A DNA stretch of 48,198 bases, taken from NCBI GenBank assembly GCA_013362315.1, contig JABFWL010000186.1:1-48198 (forward strand), read 5' to 3'. The position numbers were made by a program, and so were the translations under genes. Origin of the DNA: Catenulispora sp. (GTDB lineage: Bacteria > Actinomycetota > Actinomycetes > Streptomycetales > Catenulisporaceae). The notes beneath the pieces are model-generated. The model saw only the letters and a program-made list of their open reading frames with translations, did not search any database and was not told the DNA's origin. This document shows positions 33,881 to 41,973 of the stretch, one piece after another. The first letter of the stretch is position 1; each line of letters starts with the position of its first letter.

Positions 33881-34888
33881 TCATACCAGCGGGTTGATCC
33901 CGTGCTCGACCAGGATCCGGCGGCCCTCGGCCACCAGTCCCGCCAGCGCCTCGACGTGCTCCGGCGCGGCCTCGGTCAGCGGCGGGCGGACCGGGCCGGC
34001 GTCCAGGCCGGCCAGCCGGACCCCGGCCTTGACCAGGGCCACGGCGTAGCCGGGCGCCTTGTGGCGCAGTTCGACCAGCGGCCGGTAGAACCCGTCCAGC
34101 AGGGCCGTCACGAGCGCGGACTCGCCGGCGCGGTAGGCGTGGTAGAAGGCCAGCGCGATGTCCGGAGCGAAGCAGAACACGGCGGAGGAGTAGCCCGGGA
34201 CGCCGACACCGCGGTAGGCGAGCTGCGACATCTCGGCGGTCGGCAGGCCGTTGAGATACAGCAGCGCGCCCTCGCCGTGGCGGGCGCGGACCGCCGAGAC
34301 GATGCGCTGCATGAGGTCCAGGTCGCCCTTGCCGTCCTTGAAACCGACGATGTTCGGCACGCCCGCGAGGTCGGCCACCACCTCCGGTATGAAGGTGACG
34401 TTGTCCCGCTGGTAGATGATCAGGTCCAGGTCGGTGTTCCCGGCCACCGCGAGGTAGTGGTCGCGCAGCCCCGCCGCTCCCCCGGCCACCAGATAGGGCG
34501 GCATGACCAGCAGTCCGTCGGCGCCGGACTCCTTGGCCGCGGCGGCGAACGAGGCGCCCAGCGCCGCGCCGTAGCCGATGCCCGCGACCACCGGCACCCG
34601 GCCGGCCGCGATCTCGGCGGCGGCCCGCACGCACTCGGCGTACTCGTCGAGGTCCAGGGAGAAGAACTCGCCGGTGCCGCAGCACGCGAAGACGGCCGCC
34701 GGCCCCGGGCCGGGCCGCCCGGCGGCAGCCGGCTCGCCTGGGCCCTCGTCCAGATACGCCAGCCGGGAAGTCAGGTGCTCGCGGTAGGTGGCGAGATCCA
34801 CCCGCCCCGCGCGGTCGCCGGCTTCCCGGACGAACGGGGTGACCGGGAAGTACAGCAGTCCGTCCAGACGCTCCACCAGCGATTGCAT
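33881..34888 (-). CDS. kdgD: 5-dehydro-4-deoxyglucarate dehydratase
   Basis: This 335-residue TIM-barrel enzyme is of the dihydrodipicolinate-synthase family. It would convert 5-keto-4-deoxy-glucarate to 2,5-dioxopentanoate with loss of water and CO2. Key residues visible are the Schiff-base Lys in VGFKDGKGD, the family Tyr in LIIYQRDN, and CCGTGEFFSL near the active-site lid. An unusual Gly/Pro-rich insertion (residues about 48-65, GPGEPAAAGRPGPGPAA) sits between the second helix and strand. ATG 34888 has GAGG upstream. Next to uronate dehydrogenase and a divergent IclR regulator, this looks like the oxidative uronate/aldarate pathway. The aldarate dehydratase and dioxopentanoate dehydrogenase are not in the window. 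Confidence 0.88.
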   Translation of the reverse strand: MQSLVERLDGLLYFPVTPFVREAGDRAGRVDLATYREHLTSRLAYLDEGPGEPAAAGRPGPGPAAVFACCGTGEFFSLDLDEYAECVRAAAEIAAGRVPVVAGIGYGAALGASFAAAAKESGADGLLVMPPYLVAGGAAGLRDHYLAVAGNTDLDLIIYQRDNVTFIPEVVADLAGVPNIVGFKDGKGDLDLMQRIVSAVRARHGEGALLYLNGLPTAEMSQLAYRGVGVPGYSSAVFCFAPDIALAFYHAYRAGESALVTALLDGFYRPLVELRHKAPGYAVALVKAGVRLAGLDAGPVRPPLTEAAPEHVEALAGLVAEGRRILVEHGINPLV

Positions 34889-34904
34889 CAGCTACCTCAA
34901 CGCC

Positions 34905-34941
34905 ATTCACATATATGAACGAAAACAGATCTATGAACGAA
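34905..34941. promoter_or_regulatory. putative IclR operator
   Basis: TATGAACGAA occurs twice as a direct repeat (34914-34923 and 34932-34941, 18 bp apart). The first copy also forms TTCACATATATGAA with its flank. The site lies just upstream of kdgD in the divergent gap. Confidence 0.5.
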
Positions 34942-35106
34942 CCTGACGGGGGGAACGGTAACGAAGGCGCGGCGACGTGGTCAAGGACGGTCCGCGCCGT
35001 GGCGCCGCCTTCCGGAAGCTCTTCGGGTATGTGAACATGATCTCCATACCTGAAACGCGCCGTCGCCAGTAGTGTGAGGCGCCGGATCGGACAACGAAGG
35101 GGCCCC

Positions 35107-35904
35107 ATGGCGCACACCGACATCGCGACCCCGGCGACGGCCGACGCCGCAGGGGTGAAGTCTGCCCGGCGAGCCGTGGAGCTGCTGGAGGCCTTCGGTG
35201 CCAACCACGCCTGGCTGTCGCTGACCGACCTGCACCACCACACCGGGATCCCCCGCTCCTCGCTGCACGGGCTGCTGCGCACGCTGCGCGATGTGGGCTG
35301 GATCGAGTCCGACGAGCCGGGAACCCGGTTCCGGCTCGGGGTACGGGCCCTGATCTGCGGCACCGCCTACCTGGACCGCGACCCGGTGATGCCCTATGCC
35401 ACCGACGCCCTGGAGCGGCTGCGCGACCAGGTCGGCTACACCTGCCACTACGCGCGGCTCAACGGCCCGGACATCGTGTATCTGCAGACCCGCGAGTCGC
35501 GGACCTCGGCGCATCTGGTCTCCCGGGTGGGGCGCACGCTGCCGGCGCACGCCACCGCGCTGGGCAAAGTGCTGCTGGCGGAACTGGCCGACGACGAGCT
35601 GACGGCGGTGCTGCCCAAGAACCTGGCCGCGCTGACCGAGCTGACCATCACCGACCGCGATGAGCTGCGCTCGGAGCTGGCCTTCATCCGGGAGCGCGGA
35701 TACTCGACCGAACGCGGGGAGAGCTCCGCGGACAAGGCGTGCGTCGCCGCCGTCGTGCCGTACCGGATTCCCGGAACCGACGCGATGAGCTGCTCGATGC
35801 CGGGCGACCGAGTGACGGACGCGGAGCTGCAGAAGGTCGGCTCACTGCTGCGCGATGTGGCCGCGGACCTGAGTCAGCAGCTCCGGAGGGCCGGCATCCG
35901 CTGA
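35107..35904 (+). CDS. IclR-family transcriptional regulator
   Basis: This 265-residue regulator has an N-terminal winged helix-turn-helix (residues 20-85: SARRAVELLEAFGANHAWLSLTDLHHHTGIPRSSLHGLLRTLRDVGWIESD). The IclR effector domain follows (LRDQVGYTCHYARLNGPDIVYLQTRES, LPAHATALGKVLLAEL, GYSTERGESSADKACVAAVVPY). This family commonly senses sugar acids and keto-deoxy-uronates. ATG 35107 follows AAGGGG. It is divergent from kdgD-udh and probably controls that operon, most likely as a repressor relieved by a pathway intermediate. Confidence 0.9.
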   Translation: MAHTDIATPATADAAGVKSARRAVELLEAFGANHAWLSLTDLHHHTGIPRSSLHGLLRTLRDVGWIESDEPGTRFRLGVRALICGTAYLDRDPVMPYATDALERLRDQVGYTCHYARLNGPDIVYLQTRESRTSAHLVSRVGRTLPAHATALGKVLLAELADDELTAVLPKNLAALTELTITDRDELRSELAFIRERGYSTERGESSADKACVAAVVPYRIPGTDAMSCSMPGDRVTDAELQKVGSLLRDVAADLSQQLRRAGIR

Positions 35905-35973
35905 TCAACCGGCGGCACCCGGGGCGATTATTTTCTGCAACACCCGCATGCTCCTGCGCCGATCGAGCGCGAC

Positions 35974-36765
35974 CTACGCCGCGAAGCGGCCGGGGCTGAC
36001 GCCGACGACGCGCTTGAAGTGCCGGGCGAGGTGGGACTGGTCCCAGAAGCCTGAGGCCGTCGCCGCCCGGGCCGGCGGCATCCCGGCCAGCAGGTGACCC
36101 CGTGCCAGATCGACACGCCGCGATGTGAGGTACTGGTGCGGGGCCATGCCGTAGCGGCGGGTGAAGCTGCGGATCAGGTGCGCCGGGTGGAAATGCAGCT
36201 GTTCGGCCGCCGCCTCCAGGCGGACGCCGGCGACGAGATCGGCCTCGATCAGGTCCCTGAGAAGGGTGGCGGCGGAGGCGGCCTGCGACTCGGGGTTCTG
36301 TTCGCCGGTCTGCTCGCCGGCCAGCCGCTCGCGCAGGCGCTCGCGGATCAGGACGAGCCGGCTTTCCGCCTCCAGCTCGTCCCCCGGCTCCAACGCCAGG
36401 TGCAACTGGTGGATCCGGCGCCGCAGCAGCGGGTCGGCGAAGGCCGGCTGGTCCACGGCGGTGCCGATCAGGTCGGTGCCGAGGCTGTCCCGCGTCAGGT
36501 AGAGGACCCGTTTCCGGAAGCCGTCGGGGTTCGCGGGATCGGCCGAGCGGCCGTTGTGCGGCACGTCCGGCGGCAGCAGGGTGACGATGTCGGCGAGCGC
36601 CCCGTGCTCGTGCCGGTCCAGGTCGTAGCGCACGGCGCCGTCGTCGACGATGAGCAGGGTCCAGGTGGCGTGCGCGTGCATCGGGTACACGTGCTCGGTG
36701 AAGTGGGCGTGGAAGACCTCCGCCACGCCCGGCACCGGCGGCCGCCAGGCTTTCACCTGCTCCAT
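35974..36765 (-). CDS. AraC-family transcriptional regulator
   Basis: This 263-residue regulator has an N-terminal cupin-like arm (FHAHFTEHVYPMHAHATWTLLIVDDGAVRYDL, then VTLLPPDVPHNGRSA). The C-terminal double helix-turn-helix reads VRLEAAAEQLHFHPAHLIRSFTRRYGMAPHQYLTSRRVDLARGHLLAG and SGFWDQSHLARHFKRVVGVSPGRFAA. The ligand is unknown. ATG 36765 is chosen because it begins the AraC-binding domain; no ribosome site is evident. It is divergent from the DUF2000 gene, whose start is 50 bp away, so regulation of that gene is plausible. Confidence 0.88.
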   Translation of the reverse strand: MEQVKAWRPPVPGVAEVFHAHFTEHVYPMHAHATWTLLIVDDGAVRYDLDRHEHGALADIVTLLPPDVPHNGRSADPANPDGFRKRVLYLTRDSLGTDLIGTAVDQPAFADPLLRRRIHQLHLALEPGDELEAESRLVLIRERLRERLAGEQTGEQNPESQAASAATLLRDLIEADLVAGVRLEAAAEQLHFHPAHLIRSFTRRYGMAPHQYLTSRRVDLARGHLLAGMPPARAATASGFWDQSHLARHFKRVVGVSPGRFAA

Positions 36766-36814
36766 GCAAGGAATGTACAAGACGACTGTCCATGCAGGTC
36801 GGGATGCTTGTCCC

Positions 36815-37273
36815 ATGGACAGCATCGACACCACGAACAGGGCGGACTCGACGAACAGGACAGCCAGGTTCGACACGAAGATCGCCGTGCTGCTGCGCGA
36901 CGACCTGGCGGTGTGGCAGCGCTTGAACGTGACCGCCTTCCTGGTGAGCGGGATCGGCACGGCGCATCCGGAGGTGGTCGGGGAACCGTATGAGGACGGC
37001 GACGGCACCGCCTACCTGCGCGAGTTCCGGCAGCCGGTGATGGTGTTCGAGGGCGGCAAGGAGTCTTTGGCGGCGGCACGGGCGAAGGCGCTGGACCGCG
37101 GTCTGGACGTGGCGGTCTTCACCGCCGACATGTTCGCCACCGGCAACGACGCGGACAACCGCGCGACGGTGCGCGCGGTTCCCGGCGCCGATCTGGATCT
37201 GGTCGGGATCGCGGTCTACGGTGCGCGCAACGCGGTCGACAAGACGATGAAGGGGGCTGCGAAGCACCCGTGA
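36815..37273 (+). CDS. DUF2000 protein
   Basis: This 152-residue soluble protein has the DUF2000 pattern: FDTKIAVLLRDDLAVWQRLNVTAFLVSGI near the start, YEDGDGTAYLREFRQPVMVFEGG in the middle, and DVAVFTADMFATGNDADNRATVRA then DLDLVGIAVYGARNAVDKTMKG at the end. The family is related in fold to peptidyl-tRNA hydrolase 2, but no activity is established. The start is ATG 36815 with a weak ribosome site. It is divergent from an AraC regulator that may control it. Confidence 0.8.
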   Translation: MDSIDTTNRADSTNRTARFDTKIAVLLRDDLAVWQRLNVTAFLVSGIGTAHPEVVGEPYEDGDGTAYLREFRQPVMVFEGGKESLAAARAKALDRGLDVAVFTADMFATGNDADNRATVRAVPGADLDLVGIAVYGARNAVDKTMKGAAKHP

Positions 37274-37334
37274 GGCGCGGCGGGCCGGCCGGTAAGTCGG
37301 TTGGCCTGCCTGCCGCTGGCGCCTACCGCTGGAG

Positions 37335-37682
37335 CTAGTCAGCCGTTCGGTCGGTGAGCACCGCGTCCAGCAGTCCGGGCCAGCGCGCGTCGACCACCTC
37401 GCGCCGCAGCCGGACGTGCTTCTTCGAGCCGACCCACCACATCACCACCAGGCCGGCCTCGCGCAGCACCTTGTAGTGGTGCGACATCGTCGACTTGCTG
37501 GCGGTGAGCCCGCTCTTGTCCCAGACGGTCAGGCAGGCCATGCCGCCGTCGCCGCCGTAGGCGGCCACCGTCCGCACGATCTTCAGCCGCGCCGGCTCGG
37601 CCAGCGCCGCCAGCACCGCCGGGAGCTCCACGCTGTCCGGATCCGCGTGAGTCAGTTCGTAGTGCTCGACCTGGGACTCCAT
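37335..37682 (-). CDS. ArsR-type winged-helix regulator
   Basis: This 115-residue regulator has the ArsR-like fold: AVLAALAEPARLKIVRTVA, KSTMSHHYKVLREAGLVVMWWVGSKKHVRLRR. The DNA-reading helix is SKSTMSHHYKVL. No metal-binding CxC or similar pair is present, so it more likely senses an organic ligand. GTG 37688 is an alternative start to ATG 37682. It is divergent from an MFS exporter, with two TCGAA-type palindromes in the shared 107-bp gap. Confidence 0.85.
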   Translation of the reverse strand: MESQVEHYELTHADPDSVELPAVLAALAEPARLKIVRTVAAYGGDGGMACLTVWDKSGLTASKSTMSHHYKVLREAGLVVMWWVGSKKHVRLRREVVDARWPGLLDAVLTDRTAD

Positions 37683-37729
37683 TGCCACAGCCTAAACCCG
37701 CTTGCCTCGAGTTCGATAACCGTCGTACA

Positions 37730-37747
37730 GTTCGATACTAGTCGAAC
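37730..37747. promoter_or_regulatory. ArsR operator A (GTTCGA-TACTAG-TCGAAC)
   Basis: This is a perfect 6-bp inverted repeat with a 6-bp spacer in the ArsR/MFS gap. A half-like GTTCGATAAC lies a little upstream at 37711-37720. Confidence 0.68.
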
Positions 37748-37768
37748 CGTTCGATGAGTGTCGAACGG
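37747..37768. promoter_or_regulatory. ArsR operator B
   Basis: The arms CCGTTCGA and TCGAACGG pair perfectly across a 6-bp spacer (TGAGTG), abutting operator A. It ends 21 bp before the chosen MFS start. Confidence 0.72.
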
Positions 37769-37789
37769 TTAAGGGAACGAGCGAGAGCG

Positions 37790-39304
37790 ATGGAGCCCGT
37801 GTCAGCCACCACGGAACGCCTCATAGACCAGGCGACGCCGGCGACCAACAGCAGTACAACGCCGGCCGCGCGCGAATCCTTACCCGAACCTGATCCCCGC
37901 CGGTGGCGCATGCTGCCGGTGATCCTCTCGGCCATGTTCATGGCGATGTTCGACTACTTCGTGGTCAACGTCGCCGCCCCCTCCTTCCAGGCCGACCTGC
38001 ACACCTCCGACGCCGGCATCGAGCTGGTGGTCGGCGGCTACGGCTTCGCCTACGCGGCCGGGCTGATCACCGGCGGACGGCTCGGCGACCTGCTCGGCTA
38101 CAAGCGGATGTTCGTCTACGGCATGGCCGCTTTCACCGCCGCCAGCCTGGCCTGCGGCATCGCCACCTCCTCGGCGCTGCTGATCACGGCCCGCCTGGTG
38201 CAGGGCGCCACCGCGGCGGCGATGGTGCCGCAGCTGCTGGCCCTGATCAACGTGATCTACCCGCTGCACGAGCGGCCGCGCGCGATGGCCTGGTTCGGCG
38301 CCACCATCGGCACCGGCTCGGTGGCCGGGCAGGTGCTCGGCGGCGTGCTGCTGGAGGCGAACCTGTTCCACTGGACCTGGCGGCCGATCTTCCTGGTGAA
38401 CGTGCCGATCGGGGTGATCGCGGTGGTGCTGGCGGTGCGCTGGCTGCCGGACACCCGCGGCGCCCAGCGGCCGCGCTTCGACCCGGTCGGCGCCGTCGGC
38501 ATCGCCGCGGCCATCGGGCTGGCGCTCGCGCCGCTGATCCTGGGCCGGGCCGAGGGCTGGCCGCTGTGGACCTGGATCTGCCTGATCGCCTCGGTGCCGG
38601 CCATGATCCTGGCCCTGCGCTGGGAGTCCCGCCTGGCCCGGGCCGGCGGATCCCCGATGATCGACCTGTCCCTGTTCAAGGAGCGCACCTTCAGTGTCGG
38701 CCTGGCCCTGTCCGGGATGATGCTGGCGATGTTCGGCGGCTTCATGCTGGCGATGACCCTGTTCCTGCAGGGCGGGATGCACATGAGCCCGGTCCGCGCC
38801 GGCCTCCTGTTCGGTCCTCTGGGCCTGGCCTTCGCCGTCACCTCCCTGCTGGCCCGGCGGGTCTCCGGCCGCTACGGGGCCCGGGTGATCGCCATCGGCG
38901 CCGCACTCAGCACCACCGGCCTGGTGCTGCTCGGCGTGGTCCTGGCCTGGCGCGGCGCCGACCTGGCGGCCTGGCAGCTGCTGCCGTCGATGATCCTCGT
39001 CGGCGCCGGCAACGGCCTGGTCCTGCCCTCGCTGGTCGGCTCGGTGCTGGCCGGGATCCGTTCGAAGAACGCCGGCGCGGCCTCCGGCATGCTGGTCACG
39101 GCGCAGCAGTTCGGCGGCGCCGCCGGCGTGACGGTCCTGGGCACCGTGTTCTTCTCCGTGCTGGGCTCGCACGCCGCCGGCTTCGGCGACTTCGTCACCG
39201 CCATGCGCTGGGTCGACGCGGTGGACATCGTCGTGGTCGTCGCGATCCTGGCGCTGGCGTTCCTGCTGCCGAAGCAGGCCGCCGGCATGGCGGCGAGGCG
39301 CTGA
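37790..39304 (+). CDS. MFS transporter, DHA2-type (14 TM)
   Basis: This 504-residue inner-membrane exporter begins with about 40 polar residues. Membrane spans include LPVILSAMFMAMFDYFVVNVAAPSF and FAYAAGLITGGRLGDLLGYKRMFV, the latter with the MFS motif A-like GRLGDLLGYKR. The motif C-like region reads GATIGTGSVAGQVLGGVLL. Fourteen helices are likely, as in drug:H+ antiporters of this class. ATG 37790 is preferred because the in-frame ATG at 37754 lies inside an operator. Control by the divergent ArsR protein is likely. Substrates cannot be told. Confidence 0.9.
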   Translation: MEPVSATTERLIDQATPATNSSTTPAARESLPEPDPRRWRMLPVILSAMFMAMFDYFVVNVAAPSFQADLHTSDAGIELVVGGYGFAYAAGLITGGRLGDLLGYKRMFVYGMAAFTAASLACGIATSSALLITARLVQGATAAAMVPQLLALINVIYPLHERPRAMAWFGATIGTGSVAGQVLGGVLLEANLFHWTWRPIFLVNVPIGVIAVVLAVRWLPDTRGAQRPRFDPVGAVGIAAAIGLALAPLILGRAEGWPLWTWICLIASVPAMILALRWESRLARAGGSPMIDLSLFKERTFSVGLALSGMMLAMFGGFMLAMTLFLQGGMHMSPVRAGLLFGPLGLAFAVTSLLARRVSGRYGARVIAIGAALSTTGLVLLGVVLAWRGADLAAWQLLPSMILVGAGNGLVLPSLVGSVLAGIRSKNAGAASGMLVTAQQFGGAAGVTVLGTVFFSVLGSHAAGFGDFVTAMRWVDAVDIVVVVAILALAFLLPKQAAGMAARR

Positions 39305-39339
39305 CCCAAGCGGCGCGCCGCTCCGCTCTCGCGGCACCG

Positions 39340-39379
39340 TGCCCGGTCGAACCGCCCCCGAAGACGATTCGACCGGGCA
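39340..39379. terminator. terminator between convergent MFS genes
   Basis: TGCCCGGTCGAA and its exact complement form a 12-bp stem around a 16-base loop, between the stop codons at 39304 and 39412. Confidence 0.72.
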
Positions 39380-39411
39380 TCGGTGTGCAGACCACGAGCC
39401 GCGGCATTCCC

Positions 39412-40896
39412 CTAGCCCTTAACCTTCCGCCCACTGCGCAGCCCCACGCCCACCAAGACCGCGACCACCAGAACCACGAGCCCGTCAGCCCCGAGCCCCA
39501 ACCGGATCCCTCCGGTCAGCGCGTCCTCAGCGGTGTCGCCGGCCGCCCGCAAGCTGTCCGCCCTAGCCGAAGCCAGAGCACTGAACAGCGGGATGCCGAT
39601 CGTCAGACCGACCTGCTGCGAGGTGGTCACCAGCCCGGTAGCCAGGCCCTGCTCGGAGTCGCTGAGGCCGCTGGTGGCGGTGACGCCGTAGGCGACGATC
39701 GCGCCGAGGTGCCCGAAGGCGGCAGCCGCCGCGACGGTCAGCAGCAGCAGCGTTCCGTTGGAGGAGTCGATCAGCGCCAGCGGCGCGATGAGCGCCCCCT
39801 GCGCGACCAGCCCGCCGACCAGTGTGGCGCGGGCGCCGAACCGGCCGATCGCCTTCGGCGCGACCATCCCGCCGAGCGCCGCGACCACGCCCATCACCCC
39901 GAACACCAGCCCGGTCAGCGTCGGCGACATCCCGTTCACCTGCTGCAGGAACAGCGTGCCGAGGAACACCACAGAGCTCATGGTCGCGAAGGTGACCAGA
40001 CCGCCCAGGTTGCCCACCGCGACACTGCGCCGGCGCAGGATCCGCAGCGAGACCAGCGGCTCGGCGGTGCGGGCCTCGATCGCGACGAACGCGGCCAGCA
40101 GCCCGGCGCCGGCGACCAGCCCGACGACCACGTCGGCGCGGCCGAAGCCGACCTGCGCGGCGGTGGACAGCGCGTAGATCAGGGCCAGCAGAGCGCTGGT
40201 GACGGTGATCGCGCCGGGGATGTCCAGCTTCGAGCTGTGCGCGTTGCGGCTCTCGGTGAGCAGGCGCGGGGCGCCGATCAGCACCAGCGCACCCATCGCG
40301 GTGTTCAGCACCATCGTCGAGCGCCAGGTGAACGCCTGGGTCAGCACGCCGCCCAGGACCATGCCGAAGGTGAAGCCGACGGTCATCAGGGTGCCGTTGA
40401 TGCCCAGGGCGCGCTCCCGCTGCGGGCCCTCGGCGAAGGAGGTGGTCAGCAGCGCCATGCCGGTGGGCACGATCATCGCCGCGCCGACGCCCTGCACCGC
40501 GCGGGCGGCCAGCAGGATCGCCGGGATCCAGGCGATCGCCGCGATCAGGCTGGCGGCGGTGAACAGCACGGTGCCGGTGACGAACACCTTCTTCCGGCCG
40601 GCCAGGTCGCCGATCCGGCCGGACAGCAGCAGGAAGCCGCCGGAGGGCAGGGCGAAGGCGGTGGAGACCCACTGCAGGTTCGCCTCGGAGATGCCGAGGT
40701 CCTTGCCGATGCTCGGCACGGCGATGTTCAGGATGGAGAAGTCGACGGCGACCATGAAGTTGGCCGCGCACAGCAGGAAGAGGACGAGCTTGGCGCGGGT
40801 GGACATGCGCTGCCGCTCATGGCCGGTGCCGGTCGCGGTGGCTGCCGCTGCGTTCGGGGCTCCGGCGGTCGCCGGGAATTCCAGGACGTCTGTCAT
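39412..40896 (-). CDS. MFS transporter, DHA2-type (14 TM)
   Basis: This 494-residue exporter has spans such as AKLVLFLLCAANFMVAVDFSILNIAVPSIG and FALPSGGFLLLSGRIGDLAGRKKVFV, with motif A GRIGDLAGRKK. A motif C-like stretch reads GFTFGMVLGGVLTQ. About fourteen helices are visible. ATG 40896 gives a soluble N-tail of about 30 residues; ATG 40806 is another possible start. It is divergent from an XRE/MmyB-type regulator with a palindrome in the 135-bp gap, a common actinobacterial pairing in which the regulator controls the exporter. It is not closely similar to the neighbouring MFS protein. Confidence 0.9.
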   Translation of the reverse strand: MTDVLEFPATAGAPNAAAATATGTGHERQRMSTRAKLVLFLLCAANFMVAVDFSILNIAVPSIGKDLGISEANLQWVSTAFALPSGGFLLLSGRIGDLAGRKKVFVTGTVLFTAASLIAAIAWIPAILLAARAVQGVGAAMIVPTGMALLTTSFAEGPQRERALGINGTLMTVGFTFGMVLGGVLTQAFTWRSTMVLNTAMGALVLIGAPRLLTESRNAHSSKLDIPGAITVTSALLALIYALSTAAQVGFGRADVVVGLVAGAGLLAAFVAIEARTAEPLVSLRILRRRSVAVGNLGGLVTFATMSSVVFLGTLFLQQVNGMSPTLTGLVFGVMGVVAALGGMVAPKAIGRFGARATLVGGLVAQGALIAPLALIDSSNGTLLLLTVAAAAAFGHLGAIVAYGVTATSGLSDSEQGLATGLVTTSQQVGLTIGIPLFSALASARADSLRAAGDTAEDALTGGIRLGLGADGLVVLVVAVLVGVGLRSGRKVKG

Positions 40897-40944
40897 GCAT
40901 CCAGGATTCGGCCGGGGAAGAGAACGAAGGTAGCGCGTAGTTAT

Positions 40945-40965
40945 CCTGGTGGTCCTTACACCAGG
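40945..40965. promoter_or_regulatory. operator in XRE/MFS gap
   Basis: CCTGGTG and CACCAGG form a perfect 7-bp inverted repeat across a 7-bp spacer (GTCCTTA), roughly midway between the divergent start codons. Confidence 0.65.
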
Positions 40966-41031
40966 CTGGGAGCCGGCGGCGGAAGCTCCGGCGGCCGCCG
41001 GCGTGTGGGCAGTTTCCGAGGGGAGAAAGCT

Positions 41032-41919
41032 GTGTCGATGACCGGACCGGTCCAGGTGGACTCCGACACCGTCCGCCGGGCGAACCTGCGCGAGTTCCTG
41101 GTCGCCCGCCGCGCCCAGATCACGCCGGAGGAAGCGGGCCTGGCCCCCGGCGGCCGCCGCCGCACCCCGGGCCTGCGCCGCGAGGAGGTCGCCGTCCTGG
41201 CCGGCGTCGGCTCCTCCTGGTACCAGTGGCTGGAGCAGGGCCGCGACATCACCGTGTCCTCCCATGTGCTGGACGCCATCGGCCGGGTGCTGAAACTGAA
41301 CGAGGCCGAGACCCGGCACCTGTACGCGCTGGCCGGCCTGAACCCGCCGCCGCTGGGCAGCATCTGCCCCCGCGACGCCGGCCGGGTCGACGAGGCGCTG
41401 GTGCGCCTGGTCGACGCCTGGCTGCCCAACCCGGGCCACATCGTGGACTGCTACTGGAACATGGTGGTCGCCAACCGCAGCGCACAGCTGGCCCTGCACC
41501 TGGCCGATCCCGGCGTCAACTGTCTGCACCAGTATTTCCTGGACGACATCTACCGCGAAAGCGTGGCCAACTGGGAGGAACTGGCCCCGGACGTGGTCGC
41601 CGCCTACCGGTCGGAGATGACGGCGAACCCGGGCAACGAGGGCTTCCGGGAAGTGGTGGAAACCCTCATCTCCCAGAGCCCTGAGTTCGCCGCTCTGTGG
41701 GAGCGCCAGGATGTGGCGCACAACGGCGCCCGCACCAAGATCCTGAGCTCCCCGGTCGGCGCGCTGCACTTCGAGTCGGTGATCCTGGCCGTGCCGAACC
41801 GCGCGGATCTGCGCGTGGTGCTGCACAATCCGCAGGCCGGGACGGACACGGCGGTGAAGCTGGAACGGCTGCTGGCACAGGACGAGCGGCGCGGCGGGCT
41901 GCGATTGGTGGCGGGCTGA
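41032..41919 (+). CDS. XRE-family regulator with MmyB-like ligand domain
   Basis: This 295-residue regulator has an N-terminal helix-turn-helix (LREFLVARRAQITPEEAGL, then TPGLRREEVAVLAGVGSSWYQWLEQGRDITVSSHVLDAIGRVLKL). The PAS-like MmyB domain follows (LPNPGHIVDCYWNMVVANRSAQLALHL and FRKVVETL-type strands). GTG 41032 follows GGGGAG. It is divergent from an MFS exporter with a palindromic site between them. It also precedes the E2/JAB-E1 operon by only 54 bp in the same direction without a visible terminator, so read-through or co-control of that operon is possible. Confidence 0.88.
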   Translation: MSMTGPVQVDSDTVRRANLREFLVARRAQITPEEAGLAPGGRRRTPGLRREEVAVLAGVGSSWYQWLEQGRDITVSSHVLDAIGRVLKLNEAETRHLYALAGLNPPPLGSICPRDAGRVDEALVRLVDAWLPNPGHIVDCYWNMVVANRSAQLALHLADPGVNCLHQYFLDDIYRESVANWEELAPDVVAAYRSEMTANPGNEGFREVVETLISQSPEFAALWERQDVAHNGARTKILSSPVGALHFESVILAVPNRADLRVVLHNPQAGTDTAVKLERLLAQDERRGGLRLVAG

Positions 41920-41973
41920 GCCTTCCCGACCTACCCTGAAGAACGCACGGCCGTCCAGTGCAGGGGGTAGTCG

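Noticed and set aside
37903-40950. Very long plus-strand frame leading into the XRE gene
   Set aside because: The real XRE gene starts at 41032 with a ribosome site. The upstream part overlaps both MFS genes and is compositionally a shadow.
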